Assembly (NCBI RefSeq): GCF_018122735.1
Contig: NZ_JAGRRD010000001.1
Span: 4,521,476-4,585,475 of the forward strand
DNA: 64,000 bases
Origin: Azoarcus sp. L1K30
Lineage (GTDB): Bacteria; Pseudomonadota; Gammaproteobacteria; Burkholderiales; Rhodocyclaceae
Reading direction: 5' to 3'
Shown in pieces: positions 17,045-26,559 of this stretch. The number at the start of each line of letters is the position of its first letter. Within the stretch, counting starts at the first letter, position 1. Below the pieces are notes generated by a model, which searched no databases, was not told where the DNA came from, and worked only from the letters and a program-made list of their open reading frames with translations. The translations under genes were made by a program, and so were the position numbers.

Positions 17045-18019
17045 ATGAAGTCGGTAGCCGTCGTTTTCAGAGCGTACGATGCGGAAGCACCTTACGTGAG
17101 ATCTTTTATTGATCACTACATGAAAATTGGATGTGGCGAATTTCATGTGGTGGTGCCTGATGGGAACCCGTCTGCGCTGCTGGAAGTTCAGCTCCAAGGT
17201 TATACGAACGTGCGATTGCACCGTGATCACGGATATTCACGGTTGTATGGGTGCCAGACCGCAGCGCTTCGGCATGTTGAGTCGGAATATACTCTTTCAG
17301 TGGATGTGGACGAGTTTCTTGATGTCGATACGGTGAGCAGTCTGCCTGATTGCGACTTCCTCGAATTGCCATGGGTTATCGCACCCTTCAATCCGTGCAG
17401 AACTGGAGAAGGCGTGTTCGGGTTTGTCGATGGGCAGATCAAGTATATGGTCAGGACAGAACGCTGCGAGTCCTTGGAGGATCATGGTTGCGTCATCAAG
17501 GGAGGATTCTCGAGTGAACGTAGTCCGTATCCACTGCTGCATTACGTTTACCGATCGTATTCGGATCTTTTCCTGAAGTGCACGCTCGGAAGCTATCATA
17601 GTTACCAACGAACGATTCGGTCGCAGCTCATTGACGGTGTGGACGATGTCCGGAAACTGCCGTTGAAAATCAAGATGGCGGCAATCTATCAGAGGCTTTC
17701 TCTCGCGGGGGGGCGACGCTTTCCGAACTTCTGTGCTGTGGACGCGGAGGTCGAATCTTCGCTGGTGTCCAGTTCGGGCAGTGTCGATAGCTACGTGCTG
17801 CTGGAAGAGGCTTTCTTTCAATATCAAAGTCGTATTGATCTGGTAGCGCTCCTGAAGCAGGTAAGAGGCCACCCGAAGTTTCGAGAGTACGGGCGCTTGC
17901 CCCACTTTGTGCTTGCGGAGATTGCCGACAGAACCTTGTGCGAACCGTTTCGAGGAGAGGACTGGTTGGGGCGCAGGCGGTCTGGTATGGCTGAGCGAAT
18001 GCGCGCGCTGTTCGCATAG
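17045..18019 (+). CDS. Glycosyltransferase-like protein with DVDEF motif (GT2/GT92-like)
   Basis: A 324-residue GT-A-like protein. It begins SVAVVFRAYDAEAPYVRSFIDHYMKIG, the pattern of enzymes that address a nucleotide sugar, and then has EYTLSVDVDEFLDVD. DVDEF is the metal-binding DxD segment seen in GT92 and related GT2-like proteins. It probably adds a sugar to the EPS. The first part shares the AT-richer composition of the preceding acyltransferase gene. It lies 106 bp downstream of that gene on the same strand. Confidence 0.75.
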   Translation: MKSVAVVFRAYDAEAPYVRSFIDHYMKIGCGEFHVVVPDGNPSALLEVQLQGYTNVRLHRDHGYSRLYGCQTAALRHVESEYTLSVDVDEFLDVDTVSSLPDCDFLELPWVIAPFNPCRTGEGVFGFVDGQIKYMVRTERCESLEDHGCVIKGGFSSERSPYPLLHYVYRSYSDLFLKCTLGSYHSYQRTIRSQLIDGVDDVRKLPLKIKMAAIYQRLSLAGGRRFPNFCAVDAEVESSLVSSSGSVDSYVLLEEAFFQYQSRIDLVALLKQVRGHPKFREYGRLPHFVLAEIADRTLCEPFRGEDWLGRRRSGMAERMRALFA

Positions 18020-18166
18020 GGATAGGTGTTGGGGAGTATCTTTCGGGGTAATGCTCTGACGCCCGGATTGTGGGCCTGAATTTTGTGGGGTGGTGCTACG
18101 TGAGGTACTGTCGTTTCTTCTGTTCGGTGGATGGTCTTGCAAGCTCCGGTGTTCGGAGGCGGATGG

Positions 18167-19003
18167 ATGCGTAGGCCAGTCTGGGTGTATTGGGAGAATT
18201 TCAAGAGTCGTCCCGAACCGGCGTACATCACGCTCTGCCGGTTGTCCATGCTGCATCATTGGCGAGATGAGTGTGTCGTCTTCGTTACGCCGGAGAATCT
18301 GGAGTATTACCTTCCCGGCATGACGCGGCGGGTGTCGCGCATCGAGGCGGACATCGAAGGACGCCGGGACCGGATTCTTCGTGCATTCATCAAGCAAAGG
18401 AAGTCGCTGGCGGTGAGGGCCGACGTGATCAGGGCGAACCTGCTGCGGACTTTTGGTGGAATCTATGTCGATGCGAGCAGTGTTGCGCTGGGAACGCTGG
18501 GGCGCTACTTCGATGTGCTGGAGCGGAGCGACAAGAGTTTCCTGATTTCGCAACGCGAGACGCACGGACGCTCCGATTATCCCGTGGGCTTTTACGGGTG
18601 CCGAACGGGCTCCGACATTATCGAGGAATACGTTTCGCAGATTGATGCACTTCTCGCACACTCGTGCGAGTTCGATTACAACGGCCTCGGCACCATTCTG
18701 CTTTCGCCTATTGTCAGGTCGAAGATTGATCAGGCGTACGTCATTCCGGAGGCGGAGATCATGCCCGTCACTTATGAGCGTGCGGACTCGATGTATACCG
18801 GACCGGCAGATACGCTGTCGCTTGGAGATGGTGCCTCGATGGCCGTTTTCAAACTGTTCAATTCGCCATTCAGTGGCCCGCTGGCTCGGCTCACGGTCGA
18901 GCAGCTTTACCAGGCGGACATGTTCATTGGCGAGTTGTTCCGGACGGCGATTCCTGAAAGCGTCTTTCAGTCCTATTTGTCGCGCCGCGGGGCGGTGGGT
19001 TGA
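18167..19003 (+). CDS. Capsular polysaccharide synthesis-type glycosyltransferase (GT32-like)
   Basis: A 278-residue protein starting RRPVWVYWENFKSRPEPAYI, the N-terminal signature of the capsular polysaccharide synthesis / GT32-like family. AVRADVIRANLLRTFGGIYVDAS contains the nucleotide-sugar binding segment, with Asp after GGIYV as the DxD-like metal site. The ATG at 18167 is preferred: GGAGG lies seven bases before it; an in-frame ATG at 18131 has no such site. It belongs to the plus-strand run of EPS genes and is followed by a hydrolase gene 41 bp away. Confidence 0.8.
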   Translation: MRRPVWVYWENFKSRPEPAYITLCRLSMLHHWRDECVVFVTPENLEYYLPGMTRRVSRIEADIEGRRDRILRAFIKQRKSLAVRADVIRANLLRTFGGIYVDASSVALGTLGRYFDVLERSDKSFLISQRETHGRSDYPVGFYGCRTGSDIIEEYVSQIDALLAHSCEFDYNGLGTILLSPIVRSKIDQAYVIPEAEIMPVTYERADSMYTGPADTLSLGDGASMAVFKLFNSPFSGPLARLTVEQLYQADMFIGELFRTAIPESVFQSYLSRRGAVG

Positions 19004-19044
19004 GTGCTGCTGCGGCAGGGTAAACGTTCACGAGAGAGGCTCGC

Positions 19045-19932
19045 ATGTTGCGCGTACCGCAAGCGTGGGTTCTGGGGGTTACCGGTACCGTGCTTTGCCT
19101 GCTCATCTACGGTGGATGGCGATTGCTTGGCCCGGGTAGTGAATCGCGCGCGGACAGGCGTCTCGACTACAAAACGGTTGATGGCCAGGCGCTGACGTTG
19201 CATATGTTCGAAGCGCACGCCTCGGGGCCGAACGATCGGGTTCCCGCAGTCCTGTTTTTCCATGGCGGGGCCTGGCAATTTGGGGACCCCAGGCAGTTCT
19301 TTGATCAGTGCCGGTTTCTCGCCGATCGAGGGGTCACCTGCTTCAGTGTGCAGTACAGGATTGCCTCGGTGCATGGCACGGATGCGCGCGCTGCCGTGCA
19401 GGATGCGCGATCGGCGTTGCAGTATGTTCGCGAGCATGCGGATGCGCTGAAGATCGACGCTGATCGCATTGTGGCCGGCGGTGGGTCGTCGGGCGGACAT
19501 CTTGCGGCCGCGCTTGGGGTCGGCCTTCCATTGCCCGTTGCTGCCGAAGGGGCAGGGATGCGGGACAGGCCCGCCGCACTTGTTCTCTATAATCCGATGC
19601 TGGACCTTGCGCCGGGCATGCCGGATCACGATCTGGTGTCCGCGTTCTGGTATGAAGTGTCTCCACTGCAACATGTCGATGCGCGAACGCCGCCAACGCT
19701 GATCCTGTCGGGTACCGAAGATCGCGAGGTCTCGGTCGAGACGGTGCGGCGCTTCTGTTCCGCGGTTCGGGTGGGCGGTGCCCGGTGCGAGCTGGCACTA
19801 TACGCCGGGGCCCAGCACGGATTCTTCAATCCCGGCGTCGACCGGGGGAGATACTATGACGCTACCAACCAGCGGGTGGTCCGGTTTCTGCAGGAACTTG
19901 GCTACCCGGTCAGCGCGCCGATCGGCGACTGA
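19045..19932 (+). CDS. Membrane-anchored or secreted alpha/beta hydrolase (HSL/esterase type)
   Basis: A 295-residue esterase-like protein. The N-terminal hydrophobic segment VLGVTGTVLCLLIYGGW is an uncleaved anchor or signal, placing the enzyme in the periplasm. FFHGGAW is the oxyanion-hole motif, GGGSSGGHLA the nucleophile elbow with Ser, LSGTEDREV gives the catalytic Asp and AGAQHGF the His, so the triad is intact. It may remove acyl decorations from the EPS or hydrolyse an acyl intermediate (inference). It is 33 bp upstream of the Wzy-like gene. Confidence 0.85.
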   Translation: MLRVPQAWVLGVTGTVLCLLIYGGWRLLGPGSESRADRRLDYKTVDGQALTLHMFEAHASGPNDRVPAVLFFHGGAWQFGDPRQFFDQCRFLADRGVTCFSVQYRIASVHGTDARAAVQDARSALQYVREHADALKIDADRIVAGGGSSGGHLAAALGVGLPLPVAAEGAGMRDRPAALVLYNPMLDLAPGMPDHDLVSAFWYEVSPLQHVDARTPPTLILSGTEDREVSVETVRRFCSAVRVGGARCELALYAGAQHGFFNPGVDRGRYYDATNQRVVRFLQELGYPVSAPIGD

Positions 19933-19965
19933 GGCGGCGATGAAGATGCTTCTCGTGGAGTAGTG

Positions 19966-22395
19966 ATGCACACAGGTGGCGCCCGTACCGTGTCGGTCAT
20001 GACCGCAGTGCTGGCATTGGCAGGCTTGACGACGTTTGCGGCGCTGCATCCGTTCGGCGTGCCCGTAGCGGTGCTCATCTGCTGCGCGATGCTGTCCGCC
20101 ATGGCGGTCCATAGACATGCCTGGCTCGTCGTCGTGCCCGGATTGCTTCCGGTGGTCGACCTTGCGCCGTGGACGGGCGCAATTCACGTCAATGAGAGTG
20201 ACGCGTTGATATTGTGCGCTGTCCTGTGGCTGTCGCTGCGCAGGATGTTTCACCTGTCGAGAGCTCACCGGGCGTCGACACGGTTTCGGCTGGACGCGGT
20301 CGGCTGGCTCGTCGTGCTGCTGATGCTGGGCAGCTATCTGGTGTCGACCGATTGGTCGCGGCTGTCCGATGTGTTTTCGGATCCGTCCCTGCTCGCGGGC
20401 TATGCGACACCATTGAACGGGCCCCGATTGGCGAAGGGATTTCTGTGGGCGCTTCTGTTGCTGCCATTTCTTGCCAGGGCATTCAATCGAGACCCGCACG
20501 GCGCGCGGCGCGCCCTCGCCGGCGGGCTGCTGTTGAGCTTGACGCTGGTTGCACTCGGCGCCGTGTATGAACGCGCCGCATTCGTGGATCTGAGCAATTT
20601 CTCAGCGGACTATCGTACGACTGCGTTTTTCTGGGAGGTCAATGTCGGTGGCGCCACCCTTGACGGTTGGCTGGCGTTGACGGTGCCGTTTGCGGTCTGG
20701 CTCGCACTTCGGGCCAGGGCACCCGTGCGTGCCGCTGCCTGCGTCGCACTTCTATGTTTGGCGGGATACGTGGTGTTTACCACGTTCTCACGTGGGCTGT
20801 ATCTGGGCATCGCGCTCGGGTGCGGTTTGCTGGTGGTTTCGATGACATGGAGGGCAATCGGCACTGCGCGCTGGCATGAAGTCTTTCTGCGCATGTCACT
20901 TCTGGCGCTGGGCGGCATCGTGCTGTGCATTCTGCTGGTCGCAGTATTTTCGACCGGCGGCTATCGAGGCTTGCTTGCTACCATGGGTGTGATCGGCCTC
21001 GTCTATCTGGTGGGGCCGGTTGCGACGATGCTTCCCAGGCCGGGCTGGATGGTGGCGGTGCTCACCGCGATCGCCGCTACGGTCGTCAGTGTTGCGGCGA
21101 TGTACTGGATCCCGAAGGGCATCTATCTGGCGTATGCAGTGGGCTTCATCGCCGTACTCGTCCTGCTGCACGGGCGCTTGAATACAGGATCGTTCGATCC
21201 TGCAGTGCTGGCGGTCGGCGCCGTGATCTGGACCGCTGCGAATGCTGCCCTGGTGACCCTGTTCTGGTCCGAGGGGCGTGGATTGACTGCAGGCGTGCTG
21301 GGTTCGGTCGTCGTACTGTCGCCATTGCTTCCAGTCAGTGCAAGGCCTGAACTGTGTTGGCGCCCGTCGGTGGGGATGACCGTACGCCTGGTGTTCGGAC
21401 TGGGAATTCTGCTGGCTGTCGTTCTGGTGACGGGCACCTATTACGCCAGCGAGCGGGTGGGTTCTGCCGCGAAGGATCTTCAAGACCGCGAGGCGCATTG
21501 GGCGATGGGGGCCTCATTGCCGGTCGGCGAGGTCGAGAGATGGCTGGGTGTCGGCACTGGGCAATACGCAGAGCGCTATTTCTGGTCCGCCCGACAGGGC
21601 ACGTTACCCGGCAACCACCGTATCGTGATCGATGACGGCGCGCGGTACTTGAGACTGGGAGGGCCCACCCACGTCCTCGGTTTTGGCGAATTGTACCGGG
21701 TGTCGCAACGCGTACGGCCCGGACTGGTGGCGCCTTTTACCGTATCGATGCGCGCGCGGTCAGTTGCCGGTGGGCACCTCCATGTCGAACTGTGCCGAAA
21801 GCATCTCCTCTATGACGGGGGCTGCAGCGTTGCGGAGGTGAGCGTGCCGGCAGGCGCGGAATGGAACGAGCTGACGCTGATGTTGCCCGCCGGGGGCTTG
21901 GGCGATGCCGGCGTGTTGCCGCGGATGACGATGTTCTCTCTGGCAAACGCGGATTCGCACGCACTGGACGTCGATGATGTCAGTGTGATCGATGCGCAGG
22001 GTCGTTCCCTGCTGCGAAATGGCGACTTTTCGGCGGGGAGTGACTTCTGGTTCTTCAGCAGCGACCGTCATCACTTGCCGTGGCACGCAAAGAACTTGTG
22101 GTTGCACTATTTCATCGAGCAGGGGATTCTTGGCTTGGCAGCGTTCTCGGTGATGTTTGTGCTGGCTTTGTACAGGGTGACCCTGGGGGGGGCAAGGCGC
22201 GACGAAATTGCCTTGCCGCTTGCTGCGGGGCTGATCGCATTTGGCGTGGTGGGCCTGTTCGACAGCCTCGTCGACGCGCCTCGGCTGTCCGTGTTGCTGT
22301 TCCTGCTCCTGTTTCTGGCACTCGGTCTGCGACACCGCCCGGCGACTGGGAATGAAGCCGGAGCGAAACCGAGTGGTGATCTCGCTGGCCGCTGA
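19966..22395 (+). CDS. O-antigen ligase / Wzy polymerase-like membrane protein with large extracytoplasmic insert
   Basis: The 809-residue polytopic protein has about a dozen hydrophobic segments in the first 500 residues and four near the C-terminus. Between them lies an extracytoplasmic insert of about 200 residues whose NGDFSAGSDFWFF resembles the start of a carbohydrate-binding beta-sandwich module. After it comes the ligase/polymerase signature HAKNLWLHYFIEQGILGL. Such proteins polymerise lipid-linked repeat units or ligate polysaccharide on the outer face of the inner membrane. The ATG at 19966 is chosen (GGAG five bases before it). It is about twice the usual Wzy length. Confidence 0.8.
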   Translation: MHTGGARTVSVMTAVLALAGLTTFAALHPFGVPVAVLICCAMLSAMAVHRHAWLVVVPGLLPVVDLAPWTGAIHVNESDALILCAVLWLSLRRMFHLSRAHRASTRFRLDAVGWLVVLLMLGSYLVSTDWSRLSDVFSDPSLLAGYATPLNGPRLAKGFLWALLLLPFLARAFNRDPHGARRALAGGLLLSLTLVALGAVYERAAFVDLSNFSADYRTTAFFWEVNVGGATLDGWLALTVPFAVWLALRARAPVRAAACVALLCLAGYVVFTTFSRGLYLGIALGCGLLVVSMTWRAIGTARWHEVFLRMSLLALGGIVLCILLVAVFSTGGYRGLLATMGVIGLVYLVGPVATMLPRPGWMVAVLTAIAATVVSVAAMYWIPKGIYLAYAVGFIAVLVLLHGRLNTGSFDPAVLAVGAVIWTAANAALVTLFWSEGRGLTAGVLGSVVVLSPLLPVSARPELCWRPSVGMTVRLVFGLGILLAVVLVTGTYYASERVGSAAKDLQDREAHWAMGASLPVGEVERWLGVGTGQYAERYFWSARQGTLPGNHRIVIDDGARYLRLGGPTHVLGFGELYRVSQRVRPGLVAPFTVSMRARSVAGGHLHVELCRKHLLYDGGCSVAEVSVPAGAEWNELTLMLPAGGLGDAGVLPRMTMFSLANADSHALDVDDVSVIDAQGRSLLRNGDFSAGSDFWFFSSDRHHLPWHAKNLWLHYFIEQGILGLAAFSVMFVLALYRVTLGGARRDEIALPLAAGLIAFGVVGLFDSLVDAPRLSVLLFLLLFLALGLRHRPATGNEAGAKPSGDLAGR

Positions 22396-22400
22396 CGTGT

Positions 22401-23606
22401 TCAGTCCCGGCTGCGATATTCGCGCAAGTGCTCACGCAGCTGCATCAGGTCGGCTTCGAGCGTGGTACGGGTCAGCCGCACGCCGAAGCGCGCCTTTGCG
22501 TGTGCGTCCGTACACGGTTGATCCAACATGGTCGCGAGCATCAATTCACCCAGCGTGCTTCTGTAATGTGCCGGCTCCCAGAACCATTGCAGCATGTTCT
22601 CGCGATTGCCGGCAGAAGGCGGCGATTCGGTCGTATAGGCGTCAACCGTATTGAAGTCCCACAAATCGACGTCTTCCTGTGCCGCCATCGCTGTCAACAT
22701 GGTCTTCCACGTCTCGAACACCGGCCAATTGCCGCTCGCTTCGATATTGGCAAGGTAGTCGGCATGGTAGGGGTTGATGAATAGCGTGACCTTGATGTCG
22801 CGCTGCCGGCTCCACGCGATGAGTGTCCGCAATGCGGTGAAGCCCGAGCCCGGCGAGCCGTCATCCGCTTCGACAACATACGCCTGTTGCAGACCTCGAC
22901 GTAATTCTCTGTTCTTCTGTGCGAACAGGACGTGCTGTCCTTCGGTACGGATGATATCCAGGTAGTCGCGCGCCGGATTGAATCCGGACGGCGTGCGAGT
23001 CGATGCATTTTTGTTGCGCTGGGCTGCTACGGTGTAGATCGAGTCGCCCAGCGCAGACAGGGAAAACAGGGCGGTGAGGCGGTCCTTGGTTCTCTGCAGC
23101 CAGTAAGCCGCGTCCGCCGGCATGAGTCCGGGAATCCGCAGCCGGCTTTCATCGGCCGTGCGCGGAGGAAGGGGGGCTGACTCGGGTTTGCCCGCCGACT
23201 TGCGCCTGATGAAGTCCAGGAAGTCGACGCCCTGAAGAATGCGCTTCGTCCGATCGCCACTGGCGTGCATCGCGTACAGTGACTGGGTCCGGATACTTGC
23301 GCCTGGAATGCCCGCATTGAATACCGGTTGAAGTCGGGCCGGCCAGCAGTCACTTTCGGGGTCGAGACCGAGCTCGGGACGGGAGTTTCCGCCAATCACT
23401 GCGGCGGCGTGCATACGATCGGAAAAGTAGGGCTTTACGACCCGCGTGCGTTCGGCCGAAGCCGGTTTGAGCTGGTTGAGTCCGTCGACTGCCGGTGAGC
23501 CGAAAATGCCATAAGGGTCGATCAGTAGATTGACGGCACCGACGACTGCGCCCGATGCGACGGTCGCCAGCAGCAGGTTTCGCAAGTACGCAGAGTAGGC
23601 TGGCAT
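22401..23606 (-). CDS. MBOAT-partner protein, extracytoplasmic (AlgJ/DltD-like role)
   Basis: A 401-residue protein with an N-terminal anchor (LRNLLLATVASGAVVGAVNLLI) followed by a soluble domain containing a IDPYGIFG start and VIGGNSRPELGL, which fits the serine position of an SGNH-like hydrolase. Near the C-terminus WDFNTVDAYTT and the segment WFWEPAHYR supply a possible Asp/His. It is immediately downstream of the MBOAT acyltransferase gene (stop at 23620), as AlgJ/AlgX partners AlgI, so it probably completes periplasmic O-acylation. The ATG at 23606 is taken; a GTG at 23651 inside the MBOAT gene is less likely. Confidence 0.68.
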   Translation of the reverse strand: MPAYSAYLRNLLLATVASGAVVGAVNLLIDPYGIFGSPAVDGLNQLKPASAERTRVVKPYFSDRMHAAAVIGGNSRPELGLDPESDCWPARLQPVFNAGIPGASIRTQSLYAMHASGDRTKRILQGVDFLDFIRRKSAGKPESAPLPPRTADESRLRIPGLMPADAAYWLQRTKDRLTALFSLSALGDSIYTVAAQRNKNASTRTPSGFNPARDYLDIIRTEGQHVLFAQKNRELRRGLQQAYVVEADDGSPGSGFTALRTLIAWSRQRDIKVTLFINPYHADYLANIEASGNWPVFETWKTMLTAMAAQEDVDLWDFNTVDAYTTESPPSAGNRENMLQWFWEPAHYRSTLGELMLATMLDQPCTDAHAKARFGVRLTRTTLEADLMQLREHLREYRSRD

Positions 23607-23619
23607 GGCGGCTGTCAGT

Positions 23620-25203
23620 TCAGAACTGGAAATACAGGAACTCGGATACACGCGTCATGGCCATCACGGCAGCCGCGGCAAGGATGCCGGTTGCAGCGGC
23701 CCAGGTCGATGTCGCGCGCCACTTCAGGCGGGCAAGCGCTCCCGGCATCGGGAGCTCGTCGGCAGGACTGCAATGGTGCGAATTCAGAGTTGGTTCGGCG
23801 GTCTGCATGATCTGCTGCGTGTTCGGCATGAAGAGTGCGACGGGCATCAGCGCGACGATCCAGATCCAGGTTTGTAGAAACTCACTCCCGCCGCCGAGAA
23901 AGGTGCTGACGCCCAGGCCGGAGAGTACGGACCACATTTCGCCCAAGCGTGCCGCAATTGCGTTCGGAAGGGCAACTCCGTTGAATCCGGCCATGCCCGC
24001 AAGAATCCGGAGCGCCGCCTCGATATCGGGGGCGCGAAAGAACACCCAGCCAACGACCACGGCGAGAAACGTGAGTGACCAGCCGGCAAAGCGGGCGGGC
24101 ATCGTTCCTCCAAGCGCGTTCGAGACGCGTGCCTTATTCAACAAGATGCGCCACAGATGGTTCAAGGTCAGGTAGATGCCGTGCAGTCCACCCCAGATCA
24201 CGAAGGTCCACCCGGCGCCGTGCCAAAGCCCCCCCAGCAGCATGGTGATCAGCAGATTGCGGTAACGCATAAAGGTAGAGCCCCGGTTTCCACCGAGCGC
24301 GATGTAGAGGTAGTCGCGCAGGAACTGGGACAAGGTCATGTGCCAGCGACGCCAGAACTCGATGATGCTCGTTGCCCGGTAGGGCGAGTGGAAATTGAGC
24401 GGGAGCCGGGTGCCGAAGATGCGGGCGGCGCCGATGGCCATGTCCGAGTAACCGGAGAAGTCGAAGTAGAGTTGCAGGGTATAGGCCAGTGTTCCGCCCC
24501 AGGCCACGAACAGGCTGAGCGGCTCTCCGCGGGCCGCTGCGTCGAACATGGGCGACGCATACTGGGCGACGCCATCGGCGAGCACCGTCTTCTTGAACAG
24601 GCCGATGACAAAGATCGTGAGGCCGATGGCGAAGTCGCCGGTGTTCGGACGCATCGCGGTCTCGCGCATGAACTGGGGCAACATGTCGCGATGATGCACG
24701 ATCGGACCCGCGATCAATTGTGGGAAGAAGGTGACGAAGAGTGCGTAGTGGGAGAAGCTGTATTCCTTCGTGATGCCCTGGCGCGCGTCCACCAGATAGG
24801 CGATCTGCTGGAAGGTAAAGAATGAGATGGCGAGCGGGAGTACGATCTGACCAAGATGAAAGTCAGTCGATGCCAGCGCATTGAAGGTATTGACGGCGAA
24901 GTTGGCGTACTTGAAGTACCCGATCAATGCCAGATTGAGGCCAATGCCACCGAGTAGCCAAAGGGTGCCAGTGATACCTTTGCGAGCGGGGTGTCGGCTC
25001 AGTCTGCGACCGATCGCGTAATTGACGAGCATCGACGCGATCAGCAGCATCAGGTAGGCGGGATTCCACCAACCGTAGAAGAACAGGGAGGCAACCACGA
25101 GCCAGCCGATCGCACTTTCCCGTCCCCGTCGGGCGAAGACGAAATACAGCAGCACGGTGATCGGGAGAAAGGCGAAGAGAAACTCGTAGGAGTTGAATAG
25201 CAT
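23620..25203 (-). CDS. MBOAT family O-acyltransferase (AlgI-like)
   Basis: A 527-residue multi-pass protein. It begins MLFNSYEFLFAFLPITVLLYF, the standard AlgI/DltB-type start, and contains LGGLWHGAGWTFVIWGGLHG with the invariant catalytic His of membrane-bound O-acyltransferases, plus the preceding YFDFSGYSDMAIGAARIFG region. It passes acyl groups across the membrane for O-acylation of the exported polysaccharide. The partner gene follows 13 bp later. Full length compares well with AlgI-like proteins (about 470-520). Confidence 0.93.
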   Translation of the reverse strand: MLFNSYEFLFAFLPITVLLYFVFARRGRESAIGWLVVASLFFYGWWNPAYLMLLIASMLVNYAIGRRLSRHPARKGITGTLWLLGGIGLNLALIGYFKYANFAVNTFNALASTDFHLGQIVLPLAISFFTFQQIAYLVDARQGITKEYSFSHYALFVTFFPQLIAGPIVHHRDMLPQFMRETAMRPNTGDFAIGLTIFVIGLFKKTVLADGVAQYASPMFDAAARGEPLSLFVAWGGTLAYTLQLYFDFSGYSDMAIGAARIFGTRLPLNFHSPYRATSIIEFWRRWHMTLSQFLRDYLYIALGGNRGSTFMRYRNLLITMLLGGLWHGAGWTFVIWGGLHGIYLTLNHLWRILLNKARVSNALGGTMPARFAGWSLTFLAVVVGWVFFRAPDIEAALRILAGMAGFNGVALPNAIAARLGEMWSVLSGLGVSTFLGGGSEFLQTWIWIVALMPVALFMPNTQQIMQTAEPTLNSHHCSPADELPMPGALARLKWRATSTWAAATGILAAAAVMAMTRVSEFLYFQF

Positions 25204-25312
25204 GTGCCTCTTACCGGTGCCGTGAATATGTAGTCATCGTCCGATCAGGTCACTGATGCGCCCTTGCGGGAGCGCTGCCGTGACCGCAAGGGCGCGCCTT
25301 GATCGAATCGCG

Positions 25313-26557
25313 CTAAACGAGCACCTCTGCCACGTGTGGGTGCCCAAGGAAGGATTGCGGACTGGCGCTCGCGCCGTAGGCGCCCGACTGATAGATCGCC
25401 ACGAGGTCGCCGGGCTGCGCAGTCGGCAGCGTCATGCGGTCGGCGAGCAGGTCAAGCGGGGTGCACAGCGGTCCGACCACCGACACCGACTCGACATCGA
25501 GCTGCCCCATCCGGTTGGCAATGGCGACCGGGTAGTTCTTGCGGATGACCTGGCCAAAATTGCCCGAGGCAGACAGGTGGTGATGCAGCCCCCCGTCGAC
25601 CACGAGATAGGTATGACCGCGCGACACCTTCTTGTCGGTGACGCGGCACACGTAGAGCCCTGCCTCGCCGACCAGGTAGCGGCCAAGTTCGATGACCACC
25701 TCGGCATGTGGTAGCTGGTCCCGGGCGGCGGCAACGATGGCGGCGAGATTTGCACCGATCGGCTCGAGGTCGAGGTGGCTTTCGCCGGGAAAGTACGGAA
25801 TGCCGAAACCGCCGCCGAGATTGAGGAAGCGGACCGGCGAGGGGGCATGTTCAGCAAGCTTCAGAGCGAGTGAAAAGCTCTTTTGCTGCGCATCGACGAT
25901 CGCATCCGCACGCAGGTTCTGCGATCCGGCGAAGATGTGAAAGCCTTCGAAGGCGAGCCCTGTAGTGCCGATAAGGCGAAGCAACTCGGGAACCTGTTCG
26001 GCGTCCACACCGAACTGCTTGGGGCCACCGCCCATCTTCATGCCCGACGACTTGAGCTCGAAGTCAGGATTGACGCGTACGGCGACGCGCGCTGGCAGTC
26101 CGAGCGCGTCCGATACACGCGCCAGCACGGGAATTTCACGGTACGACTCGACGTTGATCAGAATGCCGGCCGCAACCGCCTGACGCAGTTCGGTATCCGT
26201 CTTTCCGGGGCCGGCAAAGCTTACCTCGTGCGGATTTGCGCCGGCATCGAGCGCAACCTGCAGTTCTCCGGCCGAGGCCACGTCGATACCGTCGACCAGG
26301 CCTGCCATATGGCACACCAGCGCCGGCATGGGATTGGCCTTCATTGCGTAATGCAGCTTGAGCTCCGCCGGCAGCGCGGCGCGCAACATGGCGACGCGTT
26401 CGCTCAGCAGTCCGCGGTCGTACAGGTAGAACGGCGTGCGGCCCACCCTTGCGGCAATGCGCGTCAGCGGCACACCGGCGACGAGCAACTCGCCGTCGGC
26501 GGTACTGAACTGGTTCATCTGGGCATGACTGGGGGGTGTGCGGAGGGGCGTATTCAT
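25313..26557 (-). CDS. Pyridoxal-dependent decarboxylase, exosortase A system-associated
   Basis: The 414-residue protein is a fold-III PLP enzyme like diaminopimelate/ornithine decarboxylase. The PLP lysine is in LHYAMKANPMPALV; the glycine-rich phosphate-binding loop is LGGGFGIPY, and VVGPLCTPLD provides the conserved Cys. The subfamily next to an acyl-CoA ligase and an asparagine-synthase-like protein is characteristic of XrtA loci. The ATG at 26557 follows the amidotransferase stop by two bases (TGACCATG); the longer frame to 26890 lies inside that gene and is rejected. The substrate is unknown but likely an amino acid attached to or destined for the ACP. Confidence 0.92.
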   Translation of the reverse strand: MNTPLRTPPSHAQMNQFSTADGELLVAGVPLTRIAARVGRTPFYLYDRGLLSERVAMLRAALPAELKLHYAMKANPMPALVCHMAGLVDGIDVASAGELQVALDAGANPHEVSFAGPGKTDTELRQAVAAGILINVESYREIPVLARVSDALGLPARVAVRVNPDFELKSSGMKMGGGPKQFGVDAEQVPELLRLIGTTGLAFEGFHIFAGSQNLRADAIVDAQQKSFSLALKLAEHAPSPVRFLNLGGGFGIPYFPGESHLDLEPIGANLAAIVAAARDQLPHAEVVIELGRYLVGEAGLYVCRVTDKKVSRGHTYLVVDGGLHHHLSASGNFGQVIRKNYPVAIANRMGQLDVESVSVVGPLCTPLDLLADRMTLPTAQPGDLVAIYQSGAYGASASPQSFLGHPHVAEVLV

Positions 26558-26559
26558 GG

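Noticed and set aside
19940..19963. Seven-codon frame (MKMLLVE) between the hydrolase and Wzy-like genes
   Set aside because: Its stop falls just before the next start, as a leader peptide could, but there is no codon bias or hairpin to support attenuation.
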